Shown: piece after piece, positions 1 to 8,227 of the stretch
How the letters are laid out: every line of letters begins with the position of its first letter
Numbering within the stretch: the first letter of the stretch is position 1
Origin: Tardiphaga sp052076105
GTDB taxonomy: Bacteria > Pseudomonadota > Alphaproteobacteria > Rhizobiales > Xanthobacteraceae
Direction of reading: 5' to 3'
DNA: 64,000 nucleotides
Assembly (NCBI RefSeq): GCF_052076105.1
Contig: NZ_CP197245.1
Span: forward strand, 496,001 to 560,000
Made by a program: the position numbers and the translations under genes
Notes under the pieces: model-generated
What the model was told of the DNA's origin: nothing
Seen by the model: only the letters and a program-made list of their open reading frames with translations
Databases searched by the model: none

Positions 1-203
1 AACAATGCCGCGTTTGGCGGTCAATCGCAAGGATCGGGGGCGCGATCACACCAGTGGCACCTTGAAGCCTGTCAGCAATTGGGCCGCCGGATTGCGCCAC
101 TGTCCCTGAAAACGCTCGCACTGTGGCGTTATCGTGACATCCGGCCGGTGTAGCGGCCCGCCGACAGGCGCGGCCGCTCACACAATCGTAATCAGCGAAC
201 CGG

Positions 204-1862
204 TTACATCGCCTCGTAGTTCGGGCCGCCGCCACCTTCCGGCGGAACCCAGGTGATGTTGCCGTTAGGGTCTTTCACGTCGCAGGTTTTGCAGTGGACG
301 CAATTCTGCGCATTGATCTGGAATCGCGCACCGCTCGACTCTTCCACCCACTCATAGACGCCTGCCGGGCAATACCGATTCGACGGGCCGGCAAAGACGT
401 CGTGCTCGGACGACTTCTGCAGCGCCATGTCGGCAACCTTGAGATGGATCGGCTGGTCTTCCTCGTGATTGGTGTTCGACAGAAACACCGACGACAGGCG
501 ATCGAAGGTGATCTTGCCATCCGGCTTCGGATAGACGATCGGCTGATACTGCCTGGCGGGCTTGAGCGCCTTGCGGTCGGGCTTCTCATGCTTCTGGGTG
601 CCGAACAGCGAGAAGCCGAACGTGTTGCACCACATGTCGAAGCCGCCGAGCGCGTTACCGATGATGGTGCCGAATTTCGACCAAAGCGGCTTGGCGTTGC
701 GGACCGGATAGAGATCCTTGCCGATCGAGGACGACCGCCAGCCGGTCTCGTACTCCATCAGCTCGTCATTGGCGCGGCCTGCGGCCAGCGCGGCGGAGAC
801 ATGTTCGGCGGCCTGCATACCGCTGGCCATGGCGTTGTGAACGCCCTTGATGCGCGGCACGTTGACGAAGCCCGCAGCGCAGCCGATCAGCGCGCCGCCC
901 GGGAATACCAGCTTCGGCACCGACTGATAGCCGCCCTCGGTGATCGCGCGCGAACCGTAAGCCAGGCGCTTGCCGCCTTCGAAGGTGTCGCGGATCAGCG
1001 GATGGGTCTTGAAACGCTGAAATTCCTCGAACGGGTAGAGATAGGGATTTTCGTAGTTCAGATGCAGCACGAAGCCGACGGCCACGAGGTTGTCGTCGTA
1101 GTGATACAGGAACGTGCCGCCGCCCACGTCGTTGTCGAGCGGCCAGCCGAACGAGTGCTTCACCGTGCCCTTCTTGTGCTTGGCCGGATCGATCTGCCAG
1201 ACTTCCTTGATGCCGATACCGAACTTGCCGGGCTCGCAATCCTTGTCGAGGGCGAATTTGGCGATGATCTGCTTGGTCAGCGAACCGCGTGCACCTTCAG
1301 CGAACAGCGTGTATTTGCCGAGCAGCTCCATGCCGCGGGTGAACGAATCCTTCGGCTTGCCGTCACGGCCGATGCCCATGTCACCAGTGGCGATGCCACG
1401 CACCGCGCCGTTCTCGTCATACAGCGTCTCGGCAGCCGCGAAGCCGGGATAAATTTCGACGCCAAGCGCTTCCGCCTTCGCACCCAGCCAGCGACACACC
1501 ATGCCGAGCGAGGTGATGTAGCAGTGATGATTGTTCATCAACGGCGGCATCAGGAAGTTCGGCAGCTTGAAGCCGCCGGTCTTGGTCATGAAATAAAACT
1601 GGTCGTCCTTGACCTGGGTCTTCAGCGGGCAGTCCGCATCCTCGCGCCAATCCGGGATCAGTCTGTCGAGATTGACGGGATCGATCACCGCACCGGACAG
1701 GATGTGCGCACCGACTTCGGAACCCTTTTCCACCACGACGATGGACAGGTCCGCATTGAGCTGTTTCAGCCGGATCGCGGCCGACAGACCGGAGGGCCCG
1801 GCACCGACGATGACAACGTCGAATTCCATGGACTCGCGCGGCGGAAGTTCTTCAATGCTCAT
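204..1862 (-). CDS. etfD: Electron transfer flavoprotein-ubiquinone oxidoreductase (ETF-QO)
   Basis: This 552-residue enzyme takes electrons from reduced electron-transfer flavoprotein and passes them to ubiquinone at the inner membrane, linking fatty-acid and amino-acid oxidation to respiration. The N-terminus carries the FAD-binding motif GAGPSGL at residues 20-26. The C-terminus carries four cysteines for one 4Fe-4S cluster (C498, C521, C524, C527; motif CVHCKTC), as in the mitochondrial and bacterial family, and the length is typical. The start MSIEELPP lies just before the Rossmann strand. The gene stands alone; the etfAB genes are not in view. The family call is secure; the symbol is a convention (also fixC-like or ETFDH). 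Confidence 0.95.
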   Translation of the reverse strand: MSIEELPPRESMEFDVVIVGAGPSGLSAAIRLKQLNADLSIVVVEKGSEVGAHILSGAVIDPVNLDRLIPDWREDADCPLKTQVKDDQFYFMTKTGGFKLPNFLMPPLMNNHHCYITSLGMVCRWLGAKAEALGVEIYPGFAAAETLYDENGAVRGIATGDMGIGRDGKPKDSFTRGMELLGKYTLFAEGARGSLTKQIIAKFALDKDCEPGKFGIGIKEVWQIDPAKHKKGTVKHSFGWPLDNDVGGGTFLYHYDDNLVAVGFVLHLNYENPYLYPFEEFQRFKTHPLIRDTFEGGKRLAYGSRAITEGGYQSVPKLVFPGGALIGCAAGFVNVPRIKGVHNAMASGMQAAEHVSAALAAGRANDELMEYETGWRSSSIGKDLYPVRNAKPLWSKFGTIIGNALGGFDMWCNTFGFSLFGTQKHEKPDRKALKPARQYQPIVYPKPDGKITFDRLSSVFLSNTNHEEDQPIHLKVADMALQKSSEHDVFAGPSNRYCPAGVYEWVEESSGARFQINAQNCVHCKTCDVKDPNGNITWVPPEGGGGPNYEAM

Positions 1863-2017
1863 AATCTCGTCTCGGACCCGTTTCCAACCCGTTCAGAACG
1901 CTTCTAAGGGCTGTTGTTTCCGATTTTTGGCGGAAGAACAACCACCTAAATGCACAGGGGGCGTTTCACTGGGCGGCGATCCGGCCTAGATTGCTGGCAT
2001 GCCTGTGACCCCCAGCC

Positions 2018-2845
2018 ATGACGCCTGAGCCCCACCCCACCGTTGCGCAACTGCTCGCCTTTTACCTGGAGGCCGGGGTCGATTGCGCGCTGATGGATGA
2101 GCCGGTGAACCGGCTGTCGGACGACCTCCCGCCGCCTAGCCGGGAGCTGTCCGACAGCGCGCCGAAGCGACCACCGCTGAATGGCATGCCGCCACCCGCC
2201 CCGCGCCCACCTGCCCGCGTCGAGGTCGCCCCGGATGTTGCCATCGCTGCCGCCCGGGACGCCGCGCGCACCGCGCCCTCGCTCGAGGTGCTGCGTGGCA
2301 TGCTGAATACATTCGACGGCTGCGCGCTGAAAACGACCGCGACCCAGCTCGTGTTCGCCGATGGCAATCCACAGGCCCGGATCATGTTCGTCGGCGAGGC
2401 GCCCGGCCGCGACGAGGATATCGAGGGCCTTCCTTTCGTTGGCCGCTCCGGCAAACTGCTCGACCTGATGATGCGCGCCATCGGCCTGAAGCGCACCGAG
2501 GTCTATATCGCCAATGTCATTCCCTGGCGGCCGCCGGGCAACCGCACGCCGACGCCGCAGGAGACGCAGATCTGCCTGCCGTTCATCCAGCGCCAGATCG
2601 AGCTGGTAAATCCGGACATCCTCGTCACGCTGGGCAATCCCTCGACGCAGACGCTGCTGCAGACCCGCGACGGCATCATGAAGTCGCGCGGCCGCTGGGT
2701 CGACTACGACACCGGCACCCGCAAGATCAAAGCGCTGGCAACATTCCACCCGGCCTATCTGCTGCGCTCGCCATCCTACAAGCGGATGACCTGGATGGAT
2801 CTGCGCTCAATCGCGAAGGCGCTGGAAGCGCCATCGGGGAAATAA
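2018..2845 (+). CDS. Family-4-like uracil-DNA glycosylase lacking two cluster cysteines
   Basis: The 275-residue product should remove uracil from DNA to start base-excision repair. Motif 1 is GEAPGRDED (residues 126-134) and motif 2 is HPAYLLRS (from 244), both typical of family 4/5 glycosylases. Residues 30-90 form a Pro/Ala-rich linker not found in the compact family-4 enzymes. Classical family-4 enzymes bind a 4Fe-4S cluster through four cysteines; here only C102 and C186 remain, and the other two positions appear to be F99 and W170 (in IPWRPP). From memory, an unusual cluster-free glycosylase has been described in Bradyrhizobium, and this is probably that type. The gene is divergent from the ETF-QO gene and transcribed towards the GT39-like gene. 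Confidence 0.85.
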   Translation: MTPEPHPTVAQLLAFYLEAGVDCALMDEPVNRLSDDLPPPSRELSDSAPKRPPLNGMPPPAPRPPARVEVAPDVAIAAARDAARTAPSLEVLRGMLNTFDGCALKTTATQLVFADGNPQARIMFVGEAPGRDEDIEGLPFVGRSGKLLDLMMRAIGLKRTEVYIANVIPWRPPGNRTPTPQETQICLPFIQRQIELVNPDILVTLGNPSTQTLLQTRDGIMKSRGRWVDYDTGTRKIKALATFHPAYLLRSPSYKRMTWMDLRSIAKALEAPSGK

Positions 2846-2852
2846 AGTCAGG

Positions 2853-4361
2853 TCACGGCGCTTTCGGCCGCACGATCGCCCAGCCGACCCGCAGCAACGG
2901 CAGCCGGCCGTTCACCAGACGCTCAAACGCACGCGGCACTTCCGGCACGAGGTCCGGAAAGCGCTGGATGATCTCGGCAGGCGGCGTGCCCACCGTGTCC
3001 GCTGCGCGCCACACCACGACGCCGCCGGTCTCGGCAAACTTCGCTGGCGTGATCCATGGCGTGCGCGACGGCACTGCGTCGTTCAGCAGATGCGGCCGTG
3101 ACGCGCTCATGCCAATCAATGCGGCGAGTTGCGCATCGCCTGCGACCGCCGATAGTGGACGATTGGTGCGACGCTCGAAACTCTCGCCGAAGAAGCGCCC
3201 GATCTCGCGCGCTGGAAGCGCTGTGACATCCTCGGGGCCGTCGACCCAAGGCAGAATCACGAGACTGGCGAAAGCTGCCAGCGCAGGCGCAATGATGGCG
3301 AACGCCCAGACCTTGCGCAGCACGCGCTGGCGCCGTAGCGCGATCAGGTCGCCCGACGCCACGACGACGGCGAGACCCGACATGACCAGAGCAATGCCGG
3401 CACCGCCGACCACGCGATCGAGGCCATAGAGCGCAGCGAACAGGCTGCCGAGCAGCCCCGGCACGAGCGCGAAGAAAAACACATAGCCACGCGCCAGCGG
3501 ATCGACCGGCGGACGGAAGATGATCGGAGCTTCCTCGGTCTTCGGAACGATGCGGCCCCAATTCATCACCGTGAGCACGATCACGCCCGTGATGGCCGCA
3601 AGCAGCCAGGCTATCAGAATGCCCCACTGCCGCGCCTTGCCGGCAAGATCATCCAGATGCGGCAGCGCTGGCAGCACGGGCGCGCCGGCCCGGATGACCC
3701 ACATCGCCCACGGCAATGTCAGCACGGCGATCACCAGCAGCGCATAGAGCGGATCGAACGAAGCAAGATTACTTCGACCGCGCGATGTCGCGAGACCGAA
3801 GACGAGTGGTAGTGGCAGCAACCACATCGCATGGGGCGTCGTCAGAAGCAGCAGGCCAGCCTCGATCGACAGCGCGAACCAGGCATTGCGACGGCCCTGC
3901 CCGATGGCCAACCAGGCGTGCAGCAGGAACATCGCCCAGAGCGGACGCGCCAGGATCAGCGGGCCAAATTCGATGCCGGGCGTGCTGAAGGCCGTGACAG
4001 TCATGGTCAGCAGCACGGCGATGACCGCCTGCGGCCCCCCGACGATCGTCCGGCCGAGGTGATAGACAGCGCGGAAGGTCAGGACAGCGCAGATTTGTGC
4101 CAGCAAATAGACGCCGAAGACATGATTACCGACCGCCCGAAAGGCGATATCCGCGAGCCAGAACGCGAGCGGCGGACCCATATGGGTACCGACCTGATAT
4201 TCCCGGCCATAGGCCAGCACAGTGGCGAGATCGCCCGGCGGGCCGCGATAGAGCAGCAGCGGCACAACCAGCCAGATCGCCGCCTGACACAGCACGACGA
4301 TCCAGAACACCAGCCTTGGCCGGGCGCGGATCAGTTCGACGATCAGGGAGGTGAAACGCAT
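2853..4361 (-). CDS. GT39-like (ArnT/PMT-type) polytopic membrane glycosyltransferase
   Basis: This 502-residue protein has about ten hydrophobic segments and the layout of lipid-linked sugar transferases: a first membrane helix (residues 17-38), then a loop with an acidic residue in GDLATVLAYGREYQ, then HMGPPLAFW, which resembles the 'GY-x-HPP' region of ArnT/PMT_2 enzymes. Such enzymes move a sugar from a polyprenyl carrier to lipid A or another envelope target; the substrate cannot be told from sequence. The C-terminal 120 residues look periplasmic. It lies downstream of rnhB on the same strand with an 82-bp gap and meets the uracil glycosylase gene tail to tail. Confidence 0.7.
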   Translation of the reverse strand: MRFTSLIVELIRARPRLVFWIVVLCQAAIWLVVPLLLYRGPPGDLATVLAYGREYQVGTHMGPPLAFWLADIAFRAVGNHVFGVYLLAQICAVLTFRAVYHLGRTIVGGPQAVIAVLLTMTVTAFSTPGIEFGPLILARPLWAMFLLHAWLAIGQGRRNAWFALSIEAGLLLLTTPHAMWLLPLPLVFGLATSRGRSNLASFDPLYALLVIAVLTLPWAMWVIRAGAPVLPALPHLDDLAGKARQWGILIAWLLAAITGVIVLTVMNWGRIVPKTEEAPIIFRPPVDPLARGYVFFFALVPGLLGSLFAALYGLDRVVGGAGIALVMSGLAVVVASGDLIALRRQRVLRKVWAFAIIAPALAAFASLVILPWVDGPEDVTALPAREIGRFFGESFERRTNRPLSAVAGDAQLAALIGMSASRPHLLNDAVPSRTPWITPAKFAETGGVVVWRAADTVGTPPAEIIQRFPDLVPEVPRAFERLVNGRLPLLRVGWAIVRPKAP

Positions 4362-4443
4362 TGAACGTCTGAACCGGCCAGCAAGGAATGAAGCGTGCTC
4401 AGGTGATACGGCGCGGAGCCGGGAGAGGCAACCGCCTGAGCGC

Positions 4444-5181
4444 TCAGGCGGAAATCCCGATATCGAGGATAGTCTGAGTCTCGATCAGGCCTGGCGCCCG
4501 AGCGACTGCCTGGTGCCGCGCACGAGCCGCCGCCACCGGCGCGAACAGGCTGCGGTGATGAATGCTGGGTCCCAATTCATTCAGCGCAGCCAGATGCTGC
4601 GGGACGCCATAGCCCTTATGGACCTCGAAGCCATAGCCGGGGCAATTCTCGGCGAGGCGGCACATCAGCCGGTCGCGTGAGACCTTGGCGATGATCGAGG
4701 CCGCCGCGATGGACAGCACCAGCGCGTCGCCGCCGATGACCGCTTGGCATTCCGCCGTCGTGTCGATCTTGTCGCGGCCATCGACAAACACATGTTTCGG
4801 CGCTTCCGGCAGCGACGCGACCGCACGCGCCAGTGCCCAGAGCGATGCCCGCAGGATATTGTCGCGGTCGATGCGACCCGGTGATGCATAGGCGACGGCA
4901 AAGGACGACGTGGCGCAGATGTCCTCGAACAGCGCCTCGCGCTTCGCCTCGGTCAGCTTCTTGGAATCGTCGAGGCCTTTAGGAATCCGCTTGGGATCGA
5001 GAACGACGGCCGCCGCCACGACCGGGCCTGCCAGCGGTCCACGGCCCGCTTCGTCACATCCGGCCACCGGCCAGATGCCCTGCTTCAGCAACGCGCGCTC
5101 GCGCTTAAAGCTCGGCGGGCCGGCCACGATGACGGTGTTGCGCGGCTTTGCCGGCGCTCTCTTCTTCTCATCCCGAATCAT
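4444..5181 (-). CDS. rnhB: Ribonuclease HII
   Basis: RNase HII cuts RNA in RNA:DNA hybrids and at single ribonucleotides left in DNA. The core motif GCDEAGRGPLAGPVVAA supplies two catalytic acids (D43, E44), and a third acid lies in VFVDGRDKI. The 245-residue protein is longer than the usual ~200 because of about 35 basic residues before the conserved domain (MIRDEKKRAPAKPRN). That extension could reflect a start called too early, but no better internal start with a ribosome-binding site was seen. It sits between a VOC gene and the GT39-like gene on the same strand. Confidence 0.93.
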   Translation of the reverse strand: MIRDEKKRAPAKPRNTVIVAGPPSFKRERALLKQGIWPVAGCDEAGRGPLAGPVVAAAVVLDPKRIPKGLDDSKKLTEAKREALFEDICATSSFAVAYASPGRIDRDNILRASLWALARAVASLPEAPKHVFVDGRDKIDTTAECQAVIGGDALVLSIAAASIIAKVSRDRLMCRLAENCPGYGFEVHKGYGVPQHLAALNELGPSIHHRSLFAPVAAARARHQAVARAPGLIETQTILDIGISA

Positions 5182-5256
5182 CGGGGGATCGTGCTGAAGC
5201 AGCCCCTGCAGCGCAACCGGGAACTCGAGATCATGCCCGCTATTCAGGTCAGGCCT

Positions 5257-5715
5257 TCAATCGTCCAGATGCACCCGCCGGTCATCACCGACCTCGATCC
5301 CCGGTGCCGTAACCACGTCCCAGGCGTGCCCGTCCGGATCCGCAAAGTAGCCGGAATAGCCACCATAGTCGGTCCTGCGCGCCGGCTTCAAAAGCGATCC
5401 GCCGCAATCGACGGCGAAAGCGAGGACTGCATCGACCTCGTCTTCGGAGCGGCAATTCCATGCCAGCGTGCTGCCGCGAAACGCCTGCGGCCTTGGATGG
5501 TCTGGCAATGTCGCATCCTGCGCGAGTTGCTCCCACGGAAAGAGCGCGAGGACGCTGGCGCCAGTATCGAAAAAGGCGATGGCATCGCCAGAGGCGCGGG
5601 CTTTTCGCGTAAAACCCAACGCTTCGTAGAAGGCAATGCTCCTGCGCATATCAGCGACACCCAGCGTGATCACCGTCATGCGCGCGATCGGCGCTGGTGG
5701 CTTCTTCGTTGTCAT
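5257..5715 (-). CDS. VOC (glyoxalase/bleomycin-resistance fold) family protein
   Basis: A 152-residue single-domain protein of the vicinal-oxygen-chelate superfamily, with the paired beta-alpha-beta-beta-beta pattern: MTVITLGVADMRRSIAFYE opens the first half and YSGYFADPDGHAWDV closes the second. Such proteins bind metal and act as lyases, dioxygenases or antibiotic-binding proteins; no specific substrate can be assigned. The ATG at 5715 is preferred over upstream in-frame starts because AAAGGAGTGACGCGC directly precedes it on the coding strand. It follows the radical-SAM gene on the same strand, but a strong terminator separates them, so it is probably transcribed on its own or with rnhB. 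Confidence 0.85.
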   Translation of the reverse strand: MTTKKPPAPIARMTVITLGVADMRRSIAFYEALGFTRKARASGDAIAFFDTGASVLALFPWEQLAQDATLPDHPRPQAFRGSTLAWNCRSEDEVDAVLAFAVDCGGSLLKPARRTDYGGYSGYFADPDGHAWDVVTAPGIEVGDDRRVHLDD

Positions 5716-5753
5716 GCGCGTCACTCCTTTACTCACTCTATAGATCGAAAAGA

Positions 5754-5790
5754 GGGACGTTGGCAGGCTCTGGTTTCCTGCCAACGTCCC
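5754..5790 (-). terminator. Rho-independent terminator after the radical-SAM gene
   Basis: A perfect 14-bp stem (GGGACGTTGGCAGG with CCTGCCAACGTCCC) with a 9-base loop is followed, on the minus strand, by TCTTTTCG. It lies 37 bp past the stop of the radical-SAM gene and 39 bp before the VOC start. Confidence 0.8.
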
Positions 5791-5826
5791 CTCTCCACCA
5801 CTCCGTACGCTGCGAGACCTGCGGAG

Positions 5827-6987
5827 TTAGAACAGATTCAATTGCTGACCGGCACCGGCCGGCTTCTCGAAATGATCAAGGGTGAGTTTCGAACGACGCT
5901 TGTTGAGACCGAGCTTGGCGCAGGCTATCTCGAAGCGCCGGCCAATCATCCAGGCCATCGGCCCGGTACCCTTCATGCGCGTGCCCCATTGCGAGTCGTA
6001 ATCGCGACCACCGCGCATTTCACGGATCAGCGTGAAGACGTGGCGATAGCGGTCCGGATAATTGGCCATCAGCCATTCGCGAAACAGATCACGCACTTCC
6101 AGCGGCAGCCGCAGCAACACATAACTGGCTTCCTTGACGCCGGCATGGGCGGCGGCATCGAGAATCCGTTCGATCTCGCTGTCGTTCAGCGCAGGGATTA
6201 CCGGCGCCACCATTACCGTGGTCGGAATGCCGGCCTCTGATAGCTGCCGCAGCGCTTCCAGTCGTTTCGGCGGAGTCGAGGCGCGCGGCTCCATGGTACG
6301 CGCGAGCTTCGGATCGAGCGACGTCACCGATAGTGCGACCTTGGCGAGGTTGCGCTTCGCCATCCGCGCCAGAATATCGATGTCGCGCGTCACCAAGGCC
6401 GACTTGGTAACGATGCCGACGGGATGACCGGTCTTCTCCAGCACTTCGAGAATGCCGCGCATCACTTTGCGATCGCGCTCGATCGGTTGATACGGATCGG
6501 TATTGGTGCCGATCGCGATCATCTTCGGCTCGTACTCGGCGGCGGCAAGCTCCTTCTCGAGCAGAGCTGGCGCATCGGGCTTCACGAAGAGCTTGGATTC
6601 GAAATCGAGCCCGGGCGAGAGACCGAGATAGGCGTGGGTCGGCCGTGCGAAACAATAGACGCAGCCATGCTCGCAGCCACGATAGGGATTGATCGAACGG
6701 TCGAAGCCGATATCCGGCGACTCGTTGCGCGTGATGACCTTGCGCGCGGTATCCGTCGCAACGGTTGTCTTGAACGGCGGCAGTTCATCGAGGCTCTGCC
6801 AGCCGTCATCAAAGGCGACCCGGGCCTCGGCTTCATATCGGCCGCTGTCGTTCGACTGCGCGCCGCGTCCCCGGCGACGCTCGCGATCGATCGCGACGTC
6901 GATTTCCGGAAATGGCGACGGAGGCGCTCCCGCTTGGCTGGGGATCGGGGCCGGCTGCTTCCTGAGGGCTGCTGTGCTGCGATTCAT
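5827..6987 (-). CDS. PA0069-family radical SAM protein (SplB-like)
   Basis: A 386-residue radical S-adenosylmethionine enzyme with the motif GCEHGCVYCFARP; C105, C109 and C112 should hold the 4Fe-4S cluster in the usual CxxxCxxC spacing. The family is related to spore photoproduct lyase and is often annotated 'DNA repair photolyase', but its reaction in non-spore-formers is unproven. The first ~90 residues are low-complexity and basic. A LexA-type box ends 24 bp upstream of the start codon, implying induction by DNA damage and favouring a role in the SOS response. The gene is divergent from the glycosyltransferase-like gene at 7149. Confidence 0.88.
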   Translation of the reverse strand: MNRSTAALRKQPAPIPSQAGAPPSPFPEIDVAIDRERRRGRGAQSNDSGRYEAEARVAFDDGWQSLDELPPFKTTVATDTARKVITRNESPDIGFDRSINPYRGCEHGCVYCFARPTHAYLGLSPGLDFESKLFVKPDAPALLEKELAAAEYEPKMIAIGTNTDPYQPIERDRKVMRGILEVLEKTGHPVGIVTKSALVTRDIDILARMAKRNLAKVALSVTSLDPKLARTMEPRASTPPKRLEALRQLSEAGIPTTVMVAPVIPALNDSEIERILDAAAHAGVKEASYVLLRLPLEVRDLFREWLMANYPDRYRHVFTLIREMRGGRDYDSQWGTRMKGTGPMAWMIGRRFEIACAKLGLNKRRSKLTLDHFEKPAGAGQQLNLF

Positions 6988-7010
6988 GCAGCCAAGGTAT
7001 CAGCAAAACG

Positions 7011-7025
7011 GAACAAATCAAGAAC
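7011..7025. promoter_or_regulatory. Predicted LexA (SOS) box, GAAC-N7-GAAC
   Basis: GAAC AAATCAA GAAC matches the direct-repeat LexA site of alphaproteobacteria (GTTC-N7-GTTC on the other strand). It lies 24 bp upstream of the radical-SAM start and 124 bp upstream of the divergent gene at 7149. An exact 8-base match on either strand is expected about twice by chance in 64 kb, so position is the main support. Confidence 0.65.
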
Positions 7026-7148
7026 AAACGCAAGGCCTATGAATCAACCTGTGATTTGCCCGTTCATCGAGTTTAGCATTGGCGGCTGCTTTCAGTGTGA
7101 CGAAATGATAACGCTGCCGCACTGCTCTTTGAGGTATTATCCACATCC

Positions 7149-7718
7149 ATGCTGAGCGTGATCATCCCCACCGATGGCGTCGAACAGCCAGCGGTCGCCA
7201 CTCTGGCGGCGCTGGTGCCGGGCGCTGCTGCCGGAGTGATCCGCGAAGTGCTGCTGGTCGATCGCGCCGGAACCGATGTCATCGAACGCGTTGCCGATGT
7301 CGCAGGCTGCAGCTTCCTCACATCTTCCGGCTCGCGCGCCGCGGCGATGGCTGCCGGCGCAAAACAGGCACGCTCGCCCTGGCTGATGTTTTTGCATGCG
7401 GGTGCCGTGCTCGATGCCGGCTGGATCGAGGAAACCCAGCAATTCATCCAGCGCGTCTCGACCAGCGACCGCGCGCGGGCGGGTATCTTCCGTTATGCGC
7501 GCTCGCCCTATGACGAAGCGGGCCTCCGCGATGGCCTGAAACACCTAGTCCGCGTGATCACCGGCCCCCGGGCCGATCAGGGCTTGCTGATCGCACGCGA
7601 GCACTACGACCGCCTCGGAGGCTACGCACCCGATGCCCGGCGCTCCGAAGCGCGGCTGCTGCGCCAGCTCGGCCGCTCCTCACGCACATTGCTGCGCAGC
7701 CGGATCATCGTCGCCTGA
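7149..7718 (+). CDS. Degenerate family-2 glycosyltransferase-like protein
   Basis: A 189-residue protein starting MLSVIIPT, the first strand of a GT-A fold, and containing PWLMFLHAGAVLDAGW. In related enzymes (the group often called TIGR04283) this reads LHAD-x-x-LPPGW, where the acidic residues bind the metal and nucleotide sugar; here they are replaced by Gly/Ala, so transferase activity is doubtful. The C-terminal acceptor region is also short. The stop is 2 bp before the start of the GNAT gene, so the two are probably co-transcribed. It shares its upstream region with the radical-SAM gene and may share its regulation. Confidence 0.7.
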   Translation: MLSVIIPTDGVEQPAVATLAALVPGAAAGVIREVLLVDRAGTDVIERVADVAGCSFLTSSGSRAAAMAAGAKQARSPWLMFLHAGAVLDAGWIEETQQFIQRVSTSDRARAGIFRYARSPYDEAGLRDGLKHLVRVITGPRADQGLLIAREHYDRLGGYAPDARRSEARLLRQLGRSSRTLLRSRIIVA

Positions 7719-7720
7719 TC

Positions 7721-8227
7721 ATGGCCACCCGAGCCCCCGATGCCGTTCAGCCGGCAGTGCTACGCGATCTCCAGCCCGGCGATATCGACTGGGTGATCCG
7801 CAGTCACGGGGAGCTCTACGCAACCGAATACGGCTTCGATGCATCCTTCAAGGCGCTGGTAGCCGACATCGCCGCAGAATTCGTCGCGTCATGCGATGCC
7901 ACGCGCGAACGCTGCTGGATCGCCGAGATGGATGGCGCGCCCGTAGGCTCGCTGTTTCTCGTGAGGGCATCCGACGACGTCGCCAAGTTTCGCCTCTTGC
8001 TGATCGATCCCAAGGCGCGCGGACAAAAGCTCGGCCAGCGCATGGTGACGGAATCCATCGCCTTTGCGCGACAATGTGGTTATCGCAGGATCACGCTGTG
8101 GACCCAGAGCAATCTCGGCGCTGCACGAAAAATCTATCAGGATGCCGGCTTCGCGCTGGTCGCAACCGAGCCGCATCACAGTTTCGGGCAGGATCTGATC
8201 GGCGAAACCTGGGAGCTCGTGCTCTAG
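7721..8227 (+). CDS. GNAT family N-acetyltransferase
   Basis: A 168-residue acetyltransferase fold. The acetyl-CoA-binding strand and loop is LLLIDPKARGQKLGQRMV, with the R/Q-x-x-G-x-G/A pattern, and KIYQDAGFALVATEPHHSFGQ is the usual C-terminal helix. The N-terminal part (LRDLQPGDIDWVIRSHGELY) resembles the acetyltransferase half of MarR-GNAT fusion proteins, but no MarR domain is present. The substrate is unknown. The ATG is 2 bp after the stop of the preceding glycosyltransferase-like gene, suggesting translational coupling. Its stop codon overlaps that of moaB on the other strand within a single CTAG. Confidence 0.85.
   Translation: MATRAPDAVQPAVLRDLQPGDIDWVIRSHGELYATEYGFDASFKALVADIAAEFVASCDATRERCWIAEMDGAPVGSLFLVRASDDVAKFRLLLIDPKARGQKLGQRMVTESIAFARQCGYRRITLWTQSNLGAARKIYQDAGFALVATEPHHSFGQDLIGETWELVL

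Noticed and set aside
1..203. Short minus-strand frame ending in GFKVPLV near 50-140
   Set aside because: It has an in-frame stop upstream and no start codon; at most a decayed fragment, so not annotated.
294..1907. Long plus-strand open frame opposite the ETF-QO gene
   Set aside because: It is the mirror of a clearly conserved enzyme on the minus strand; the long frame is a high-G+C artefact.
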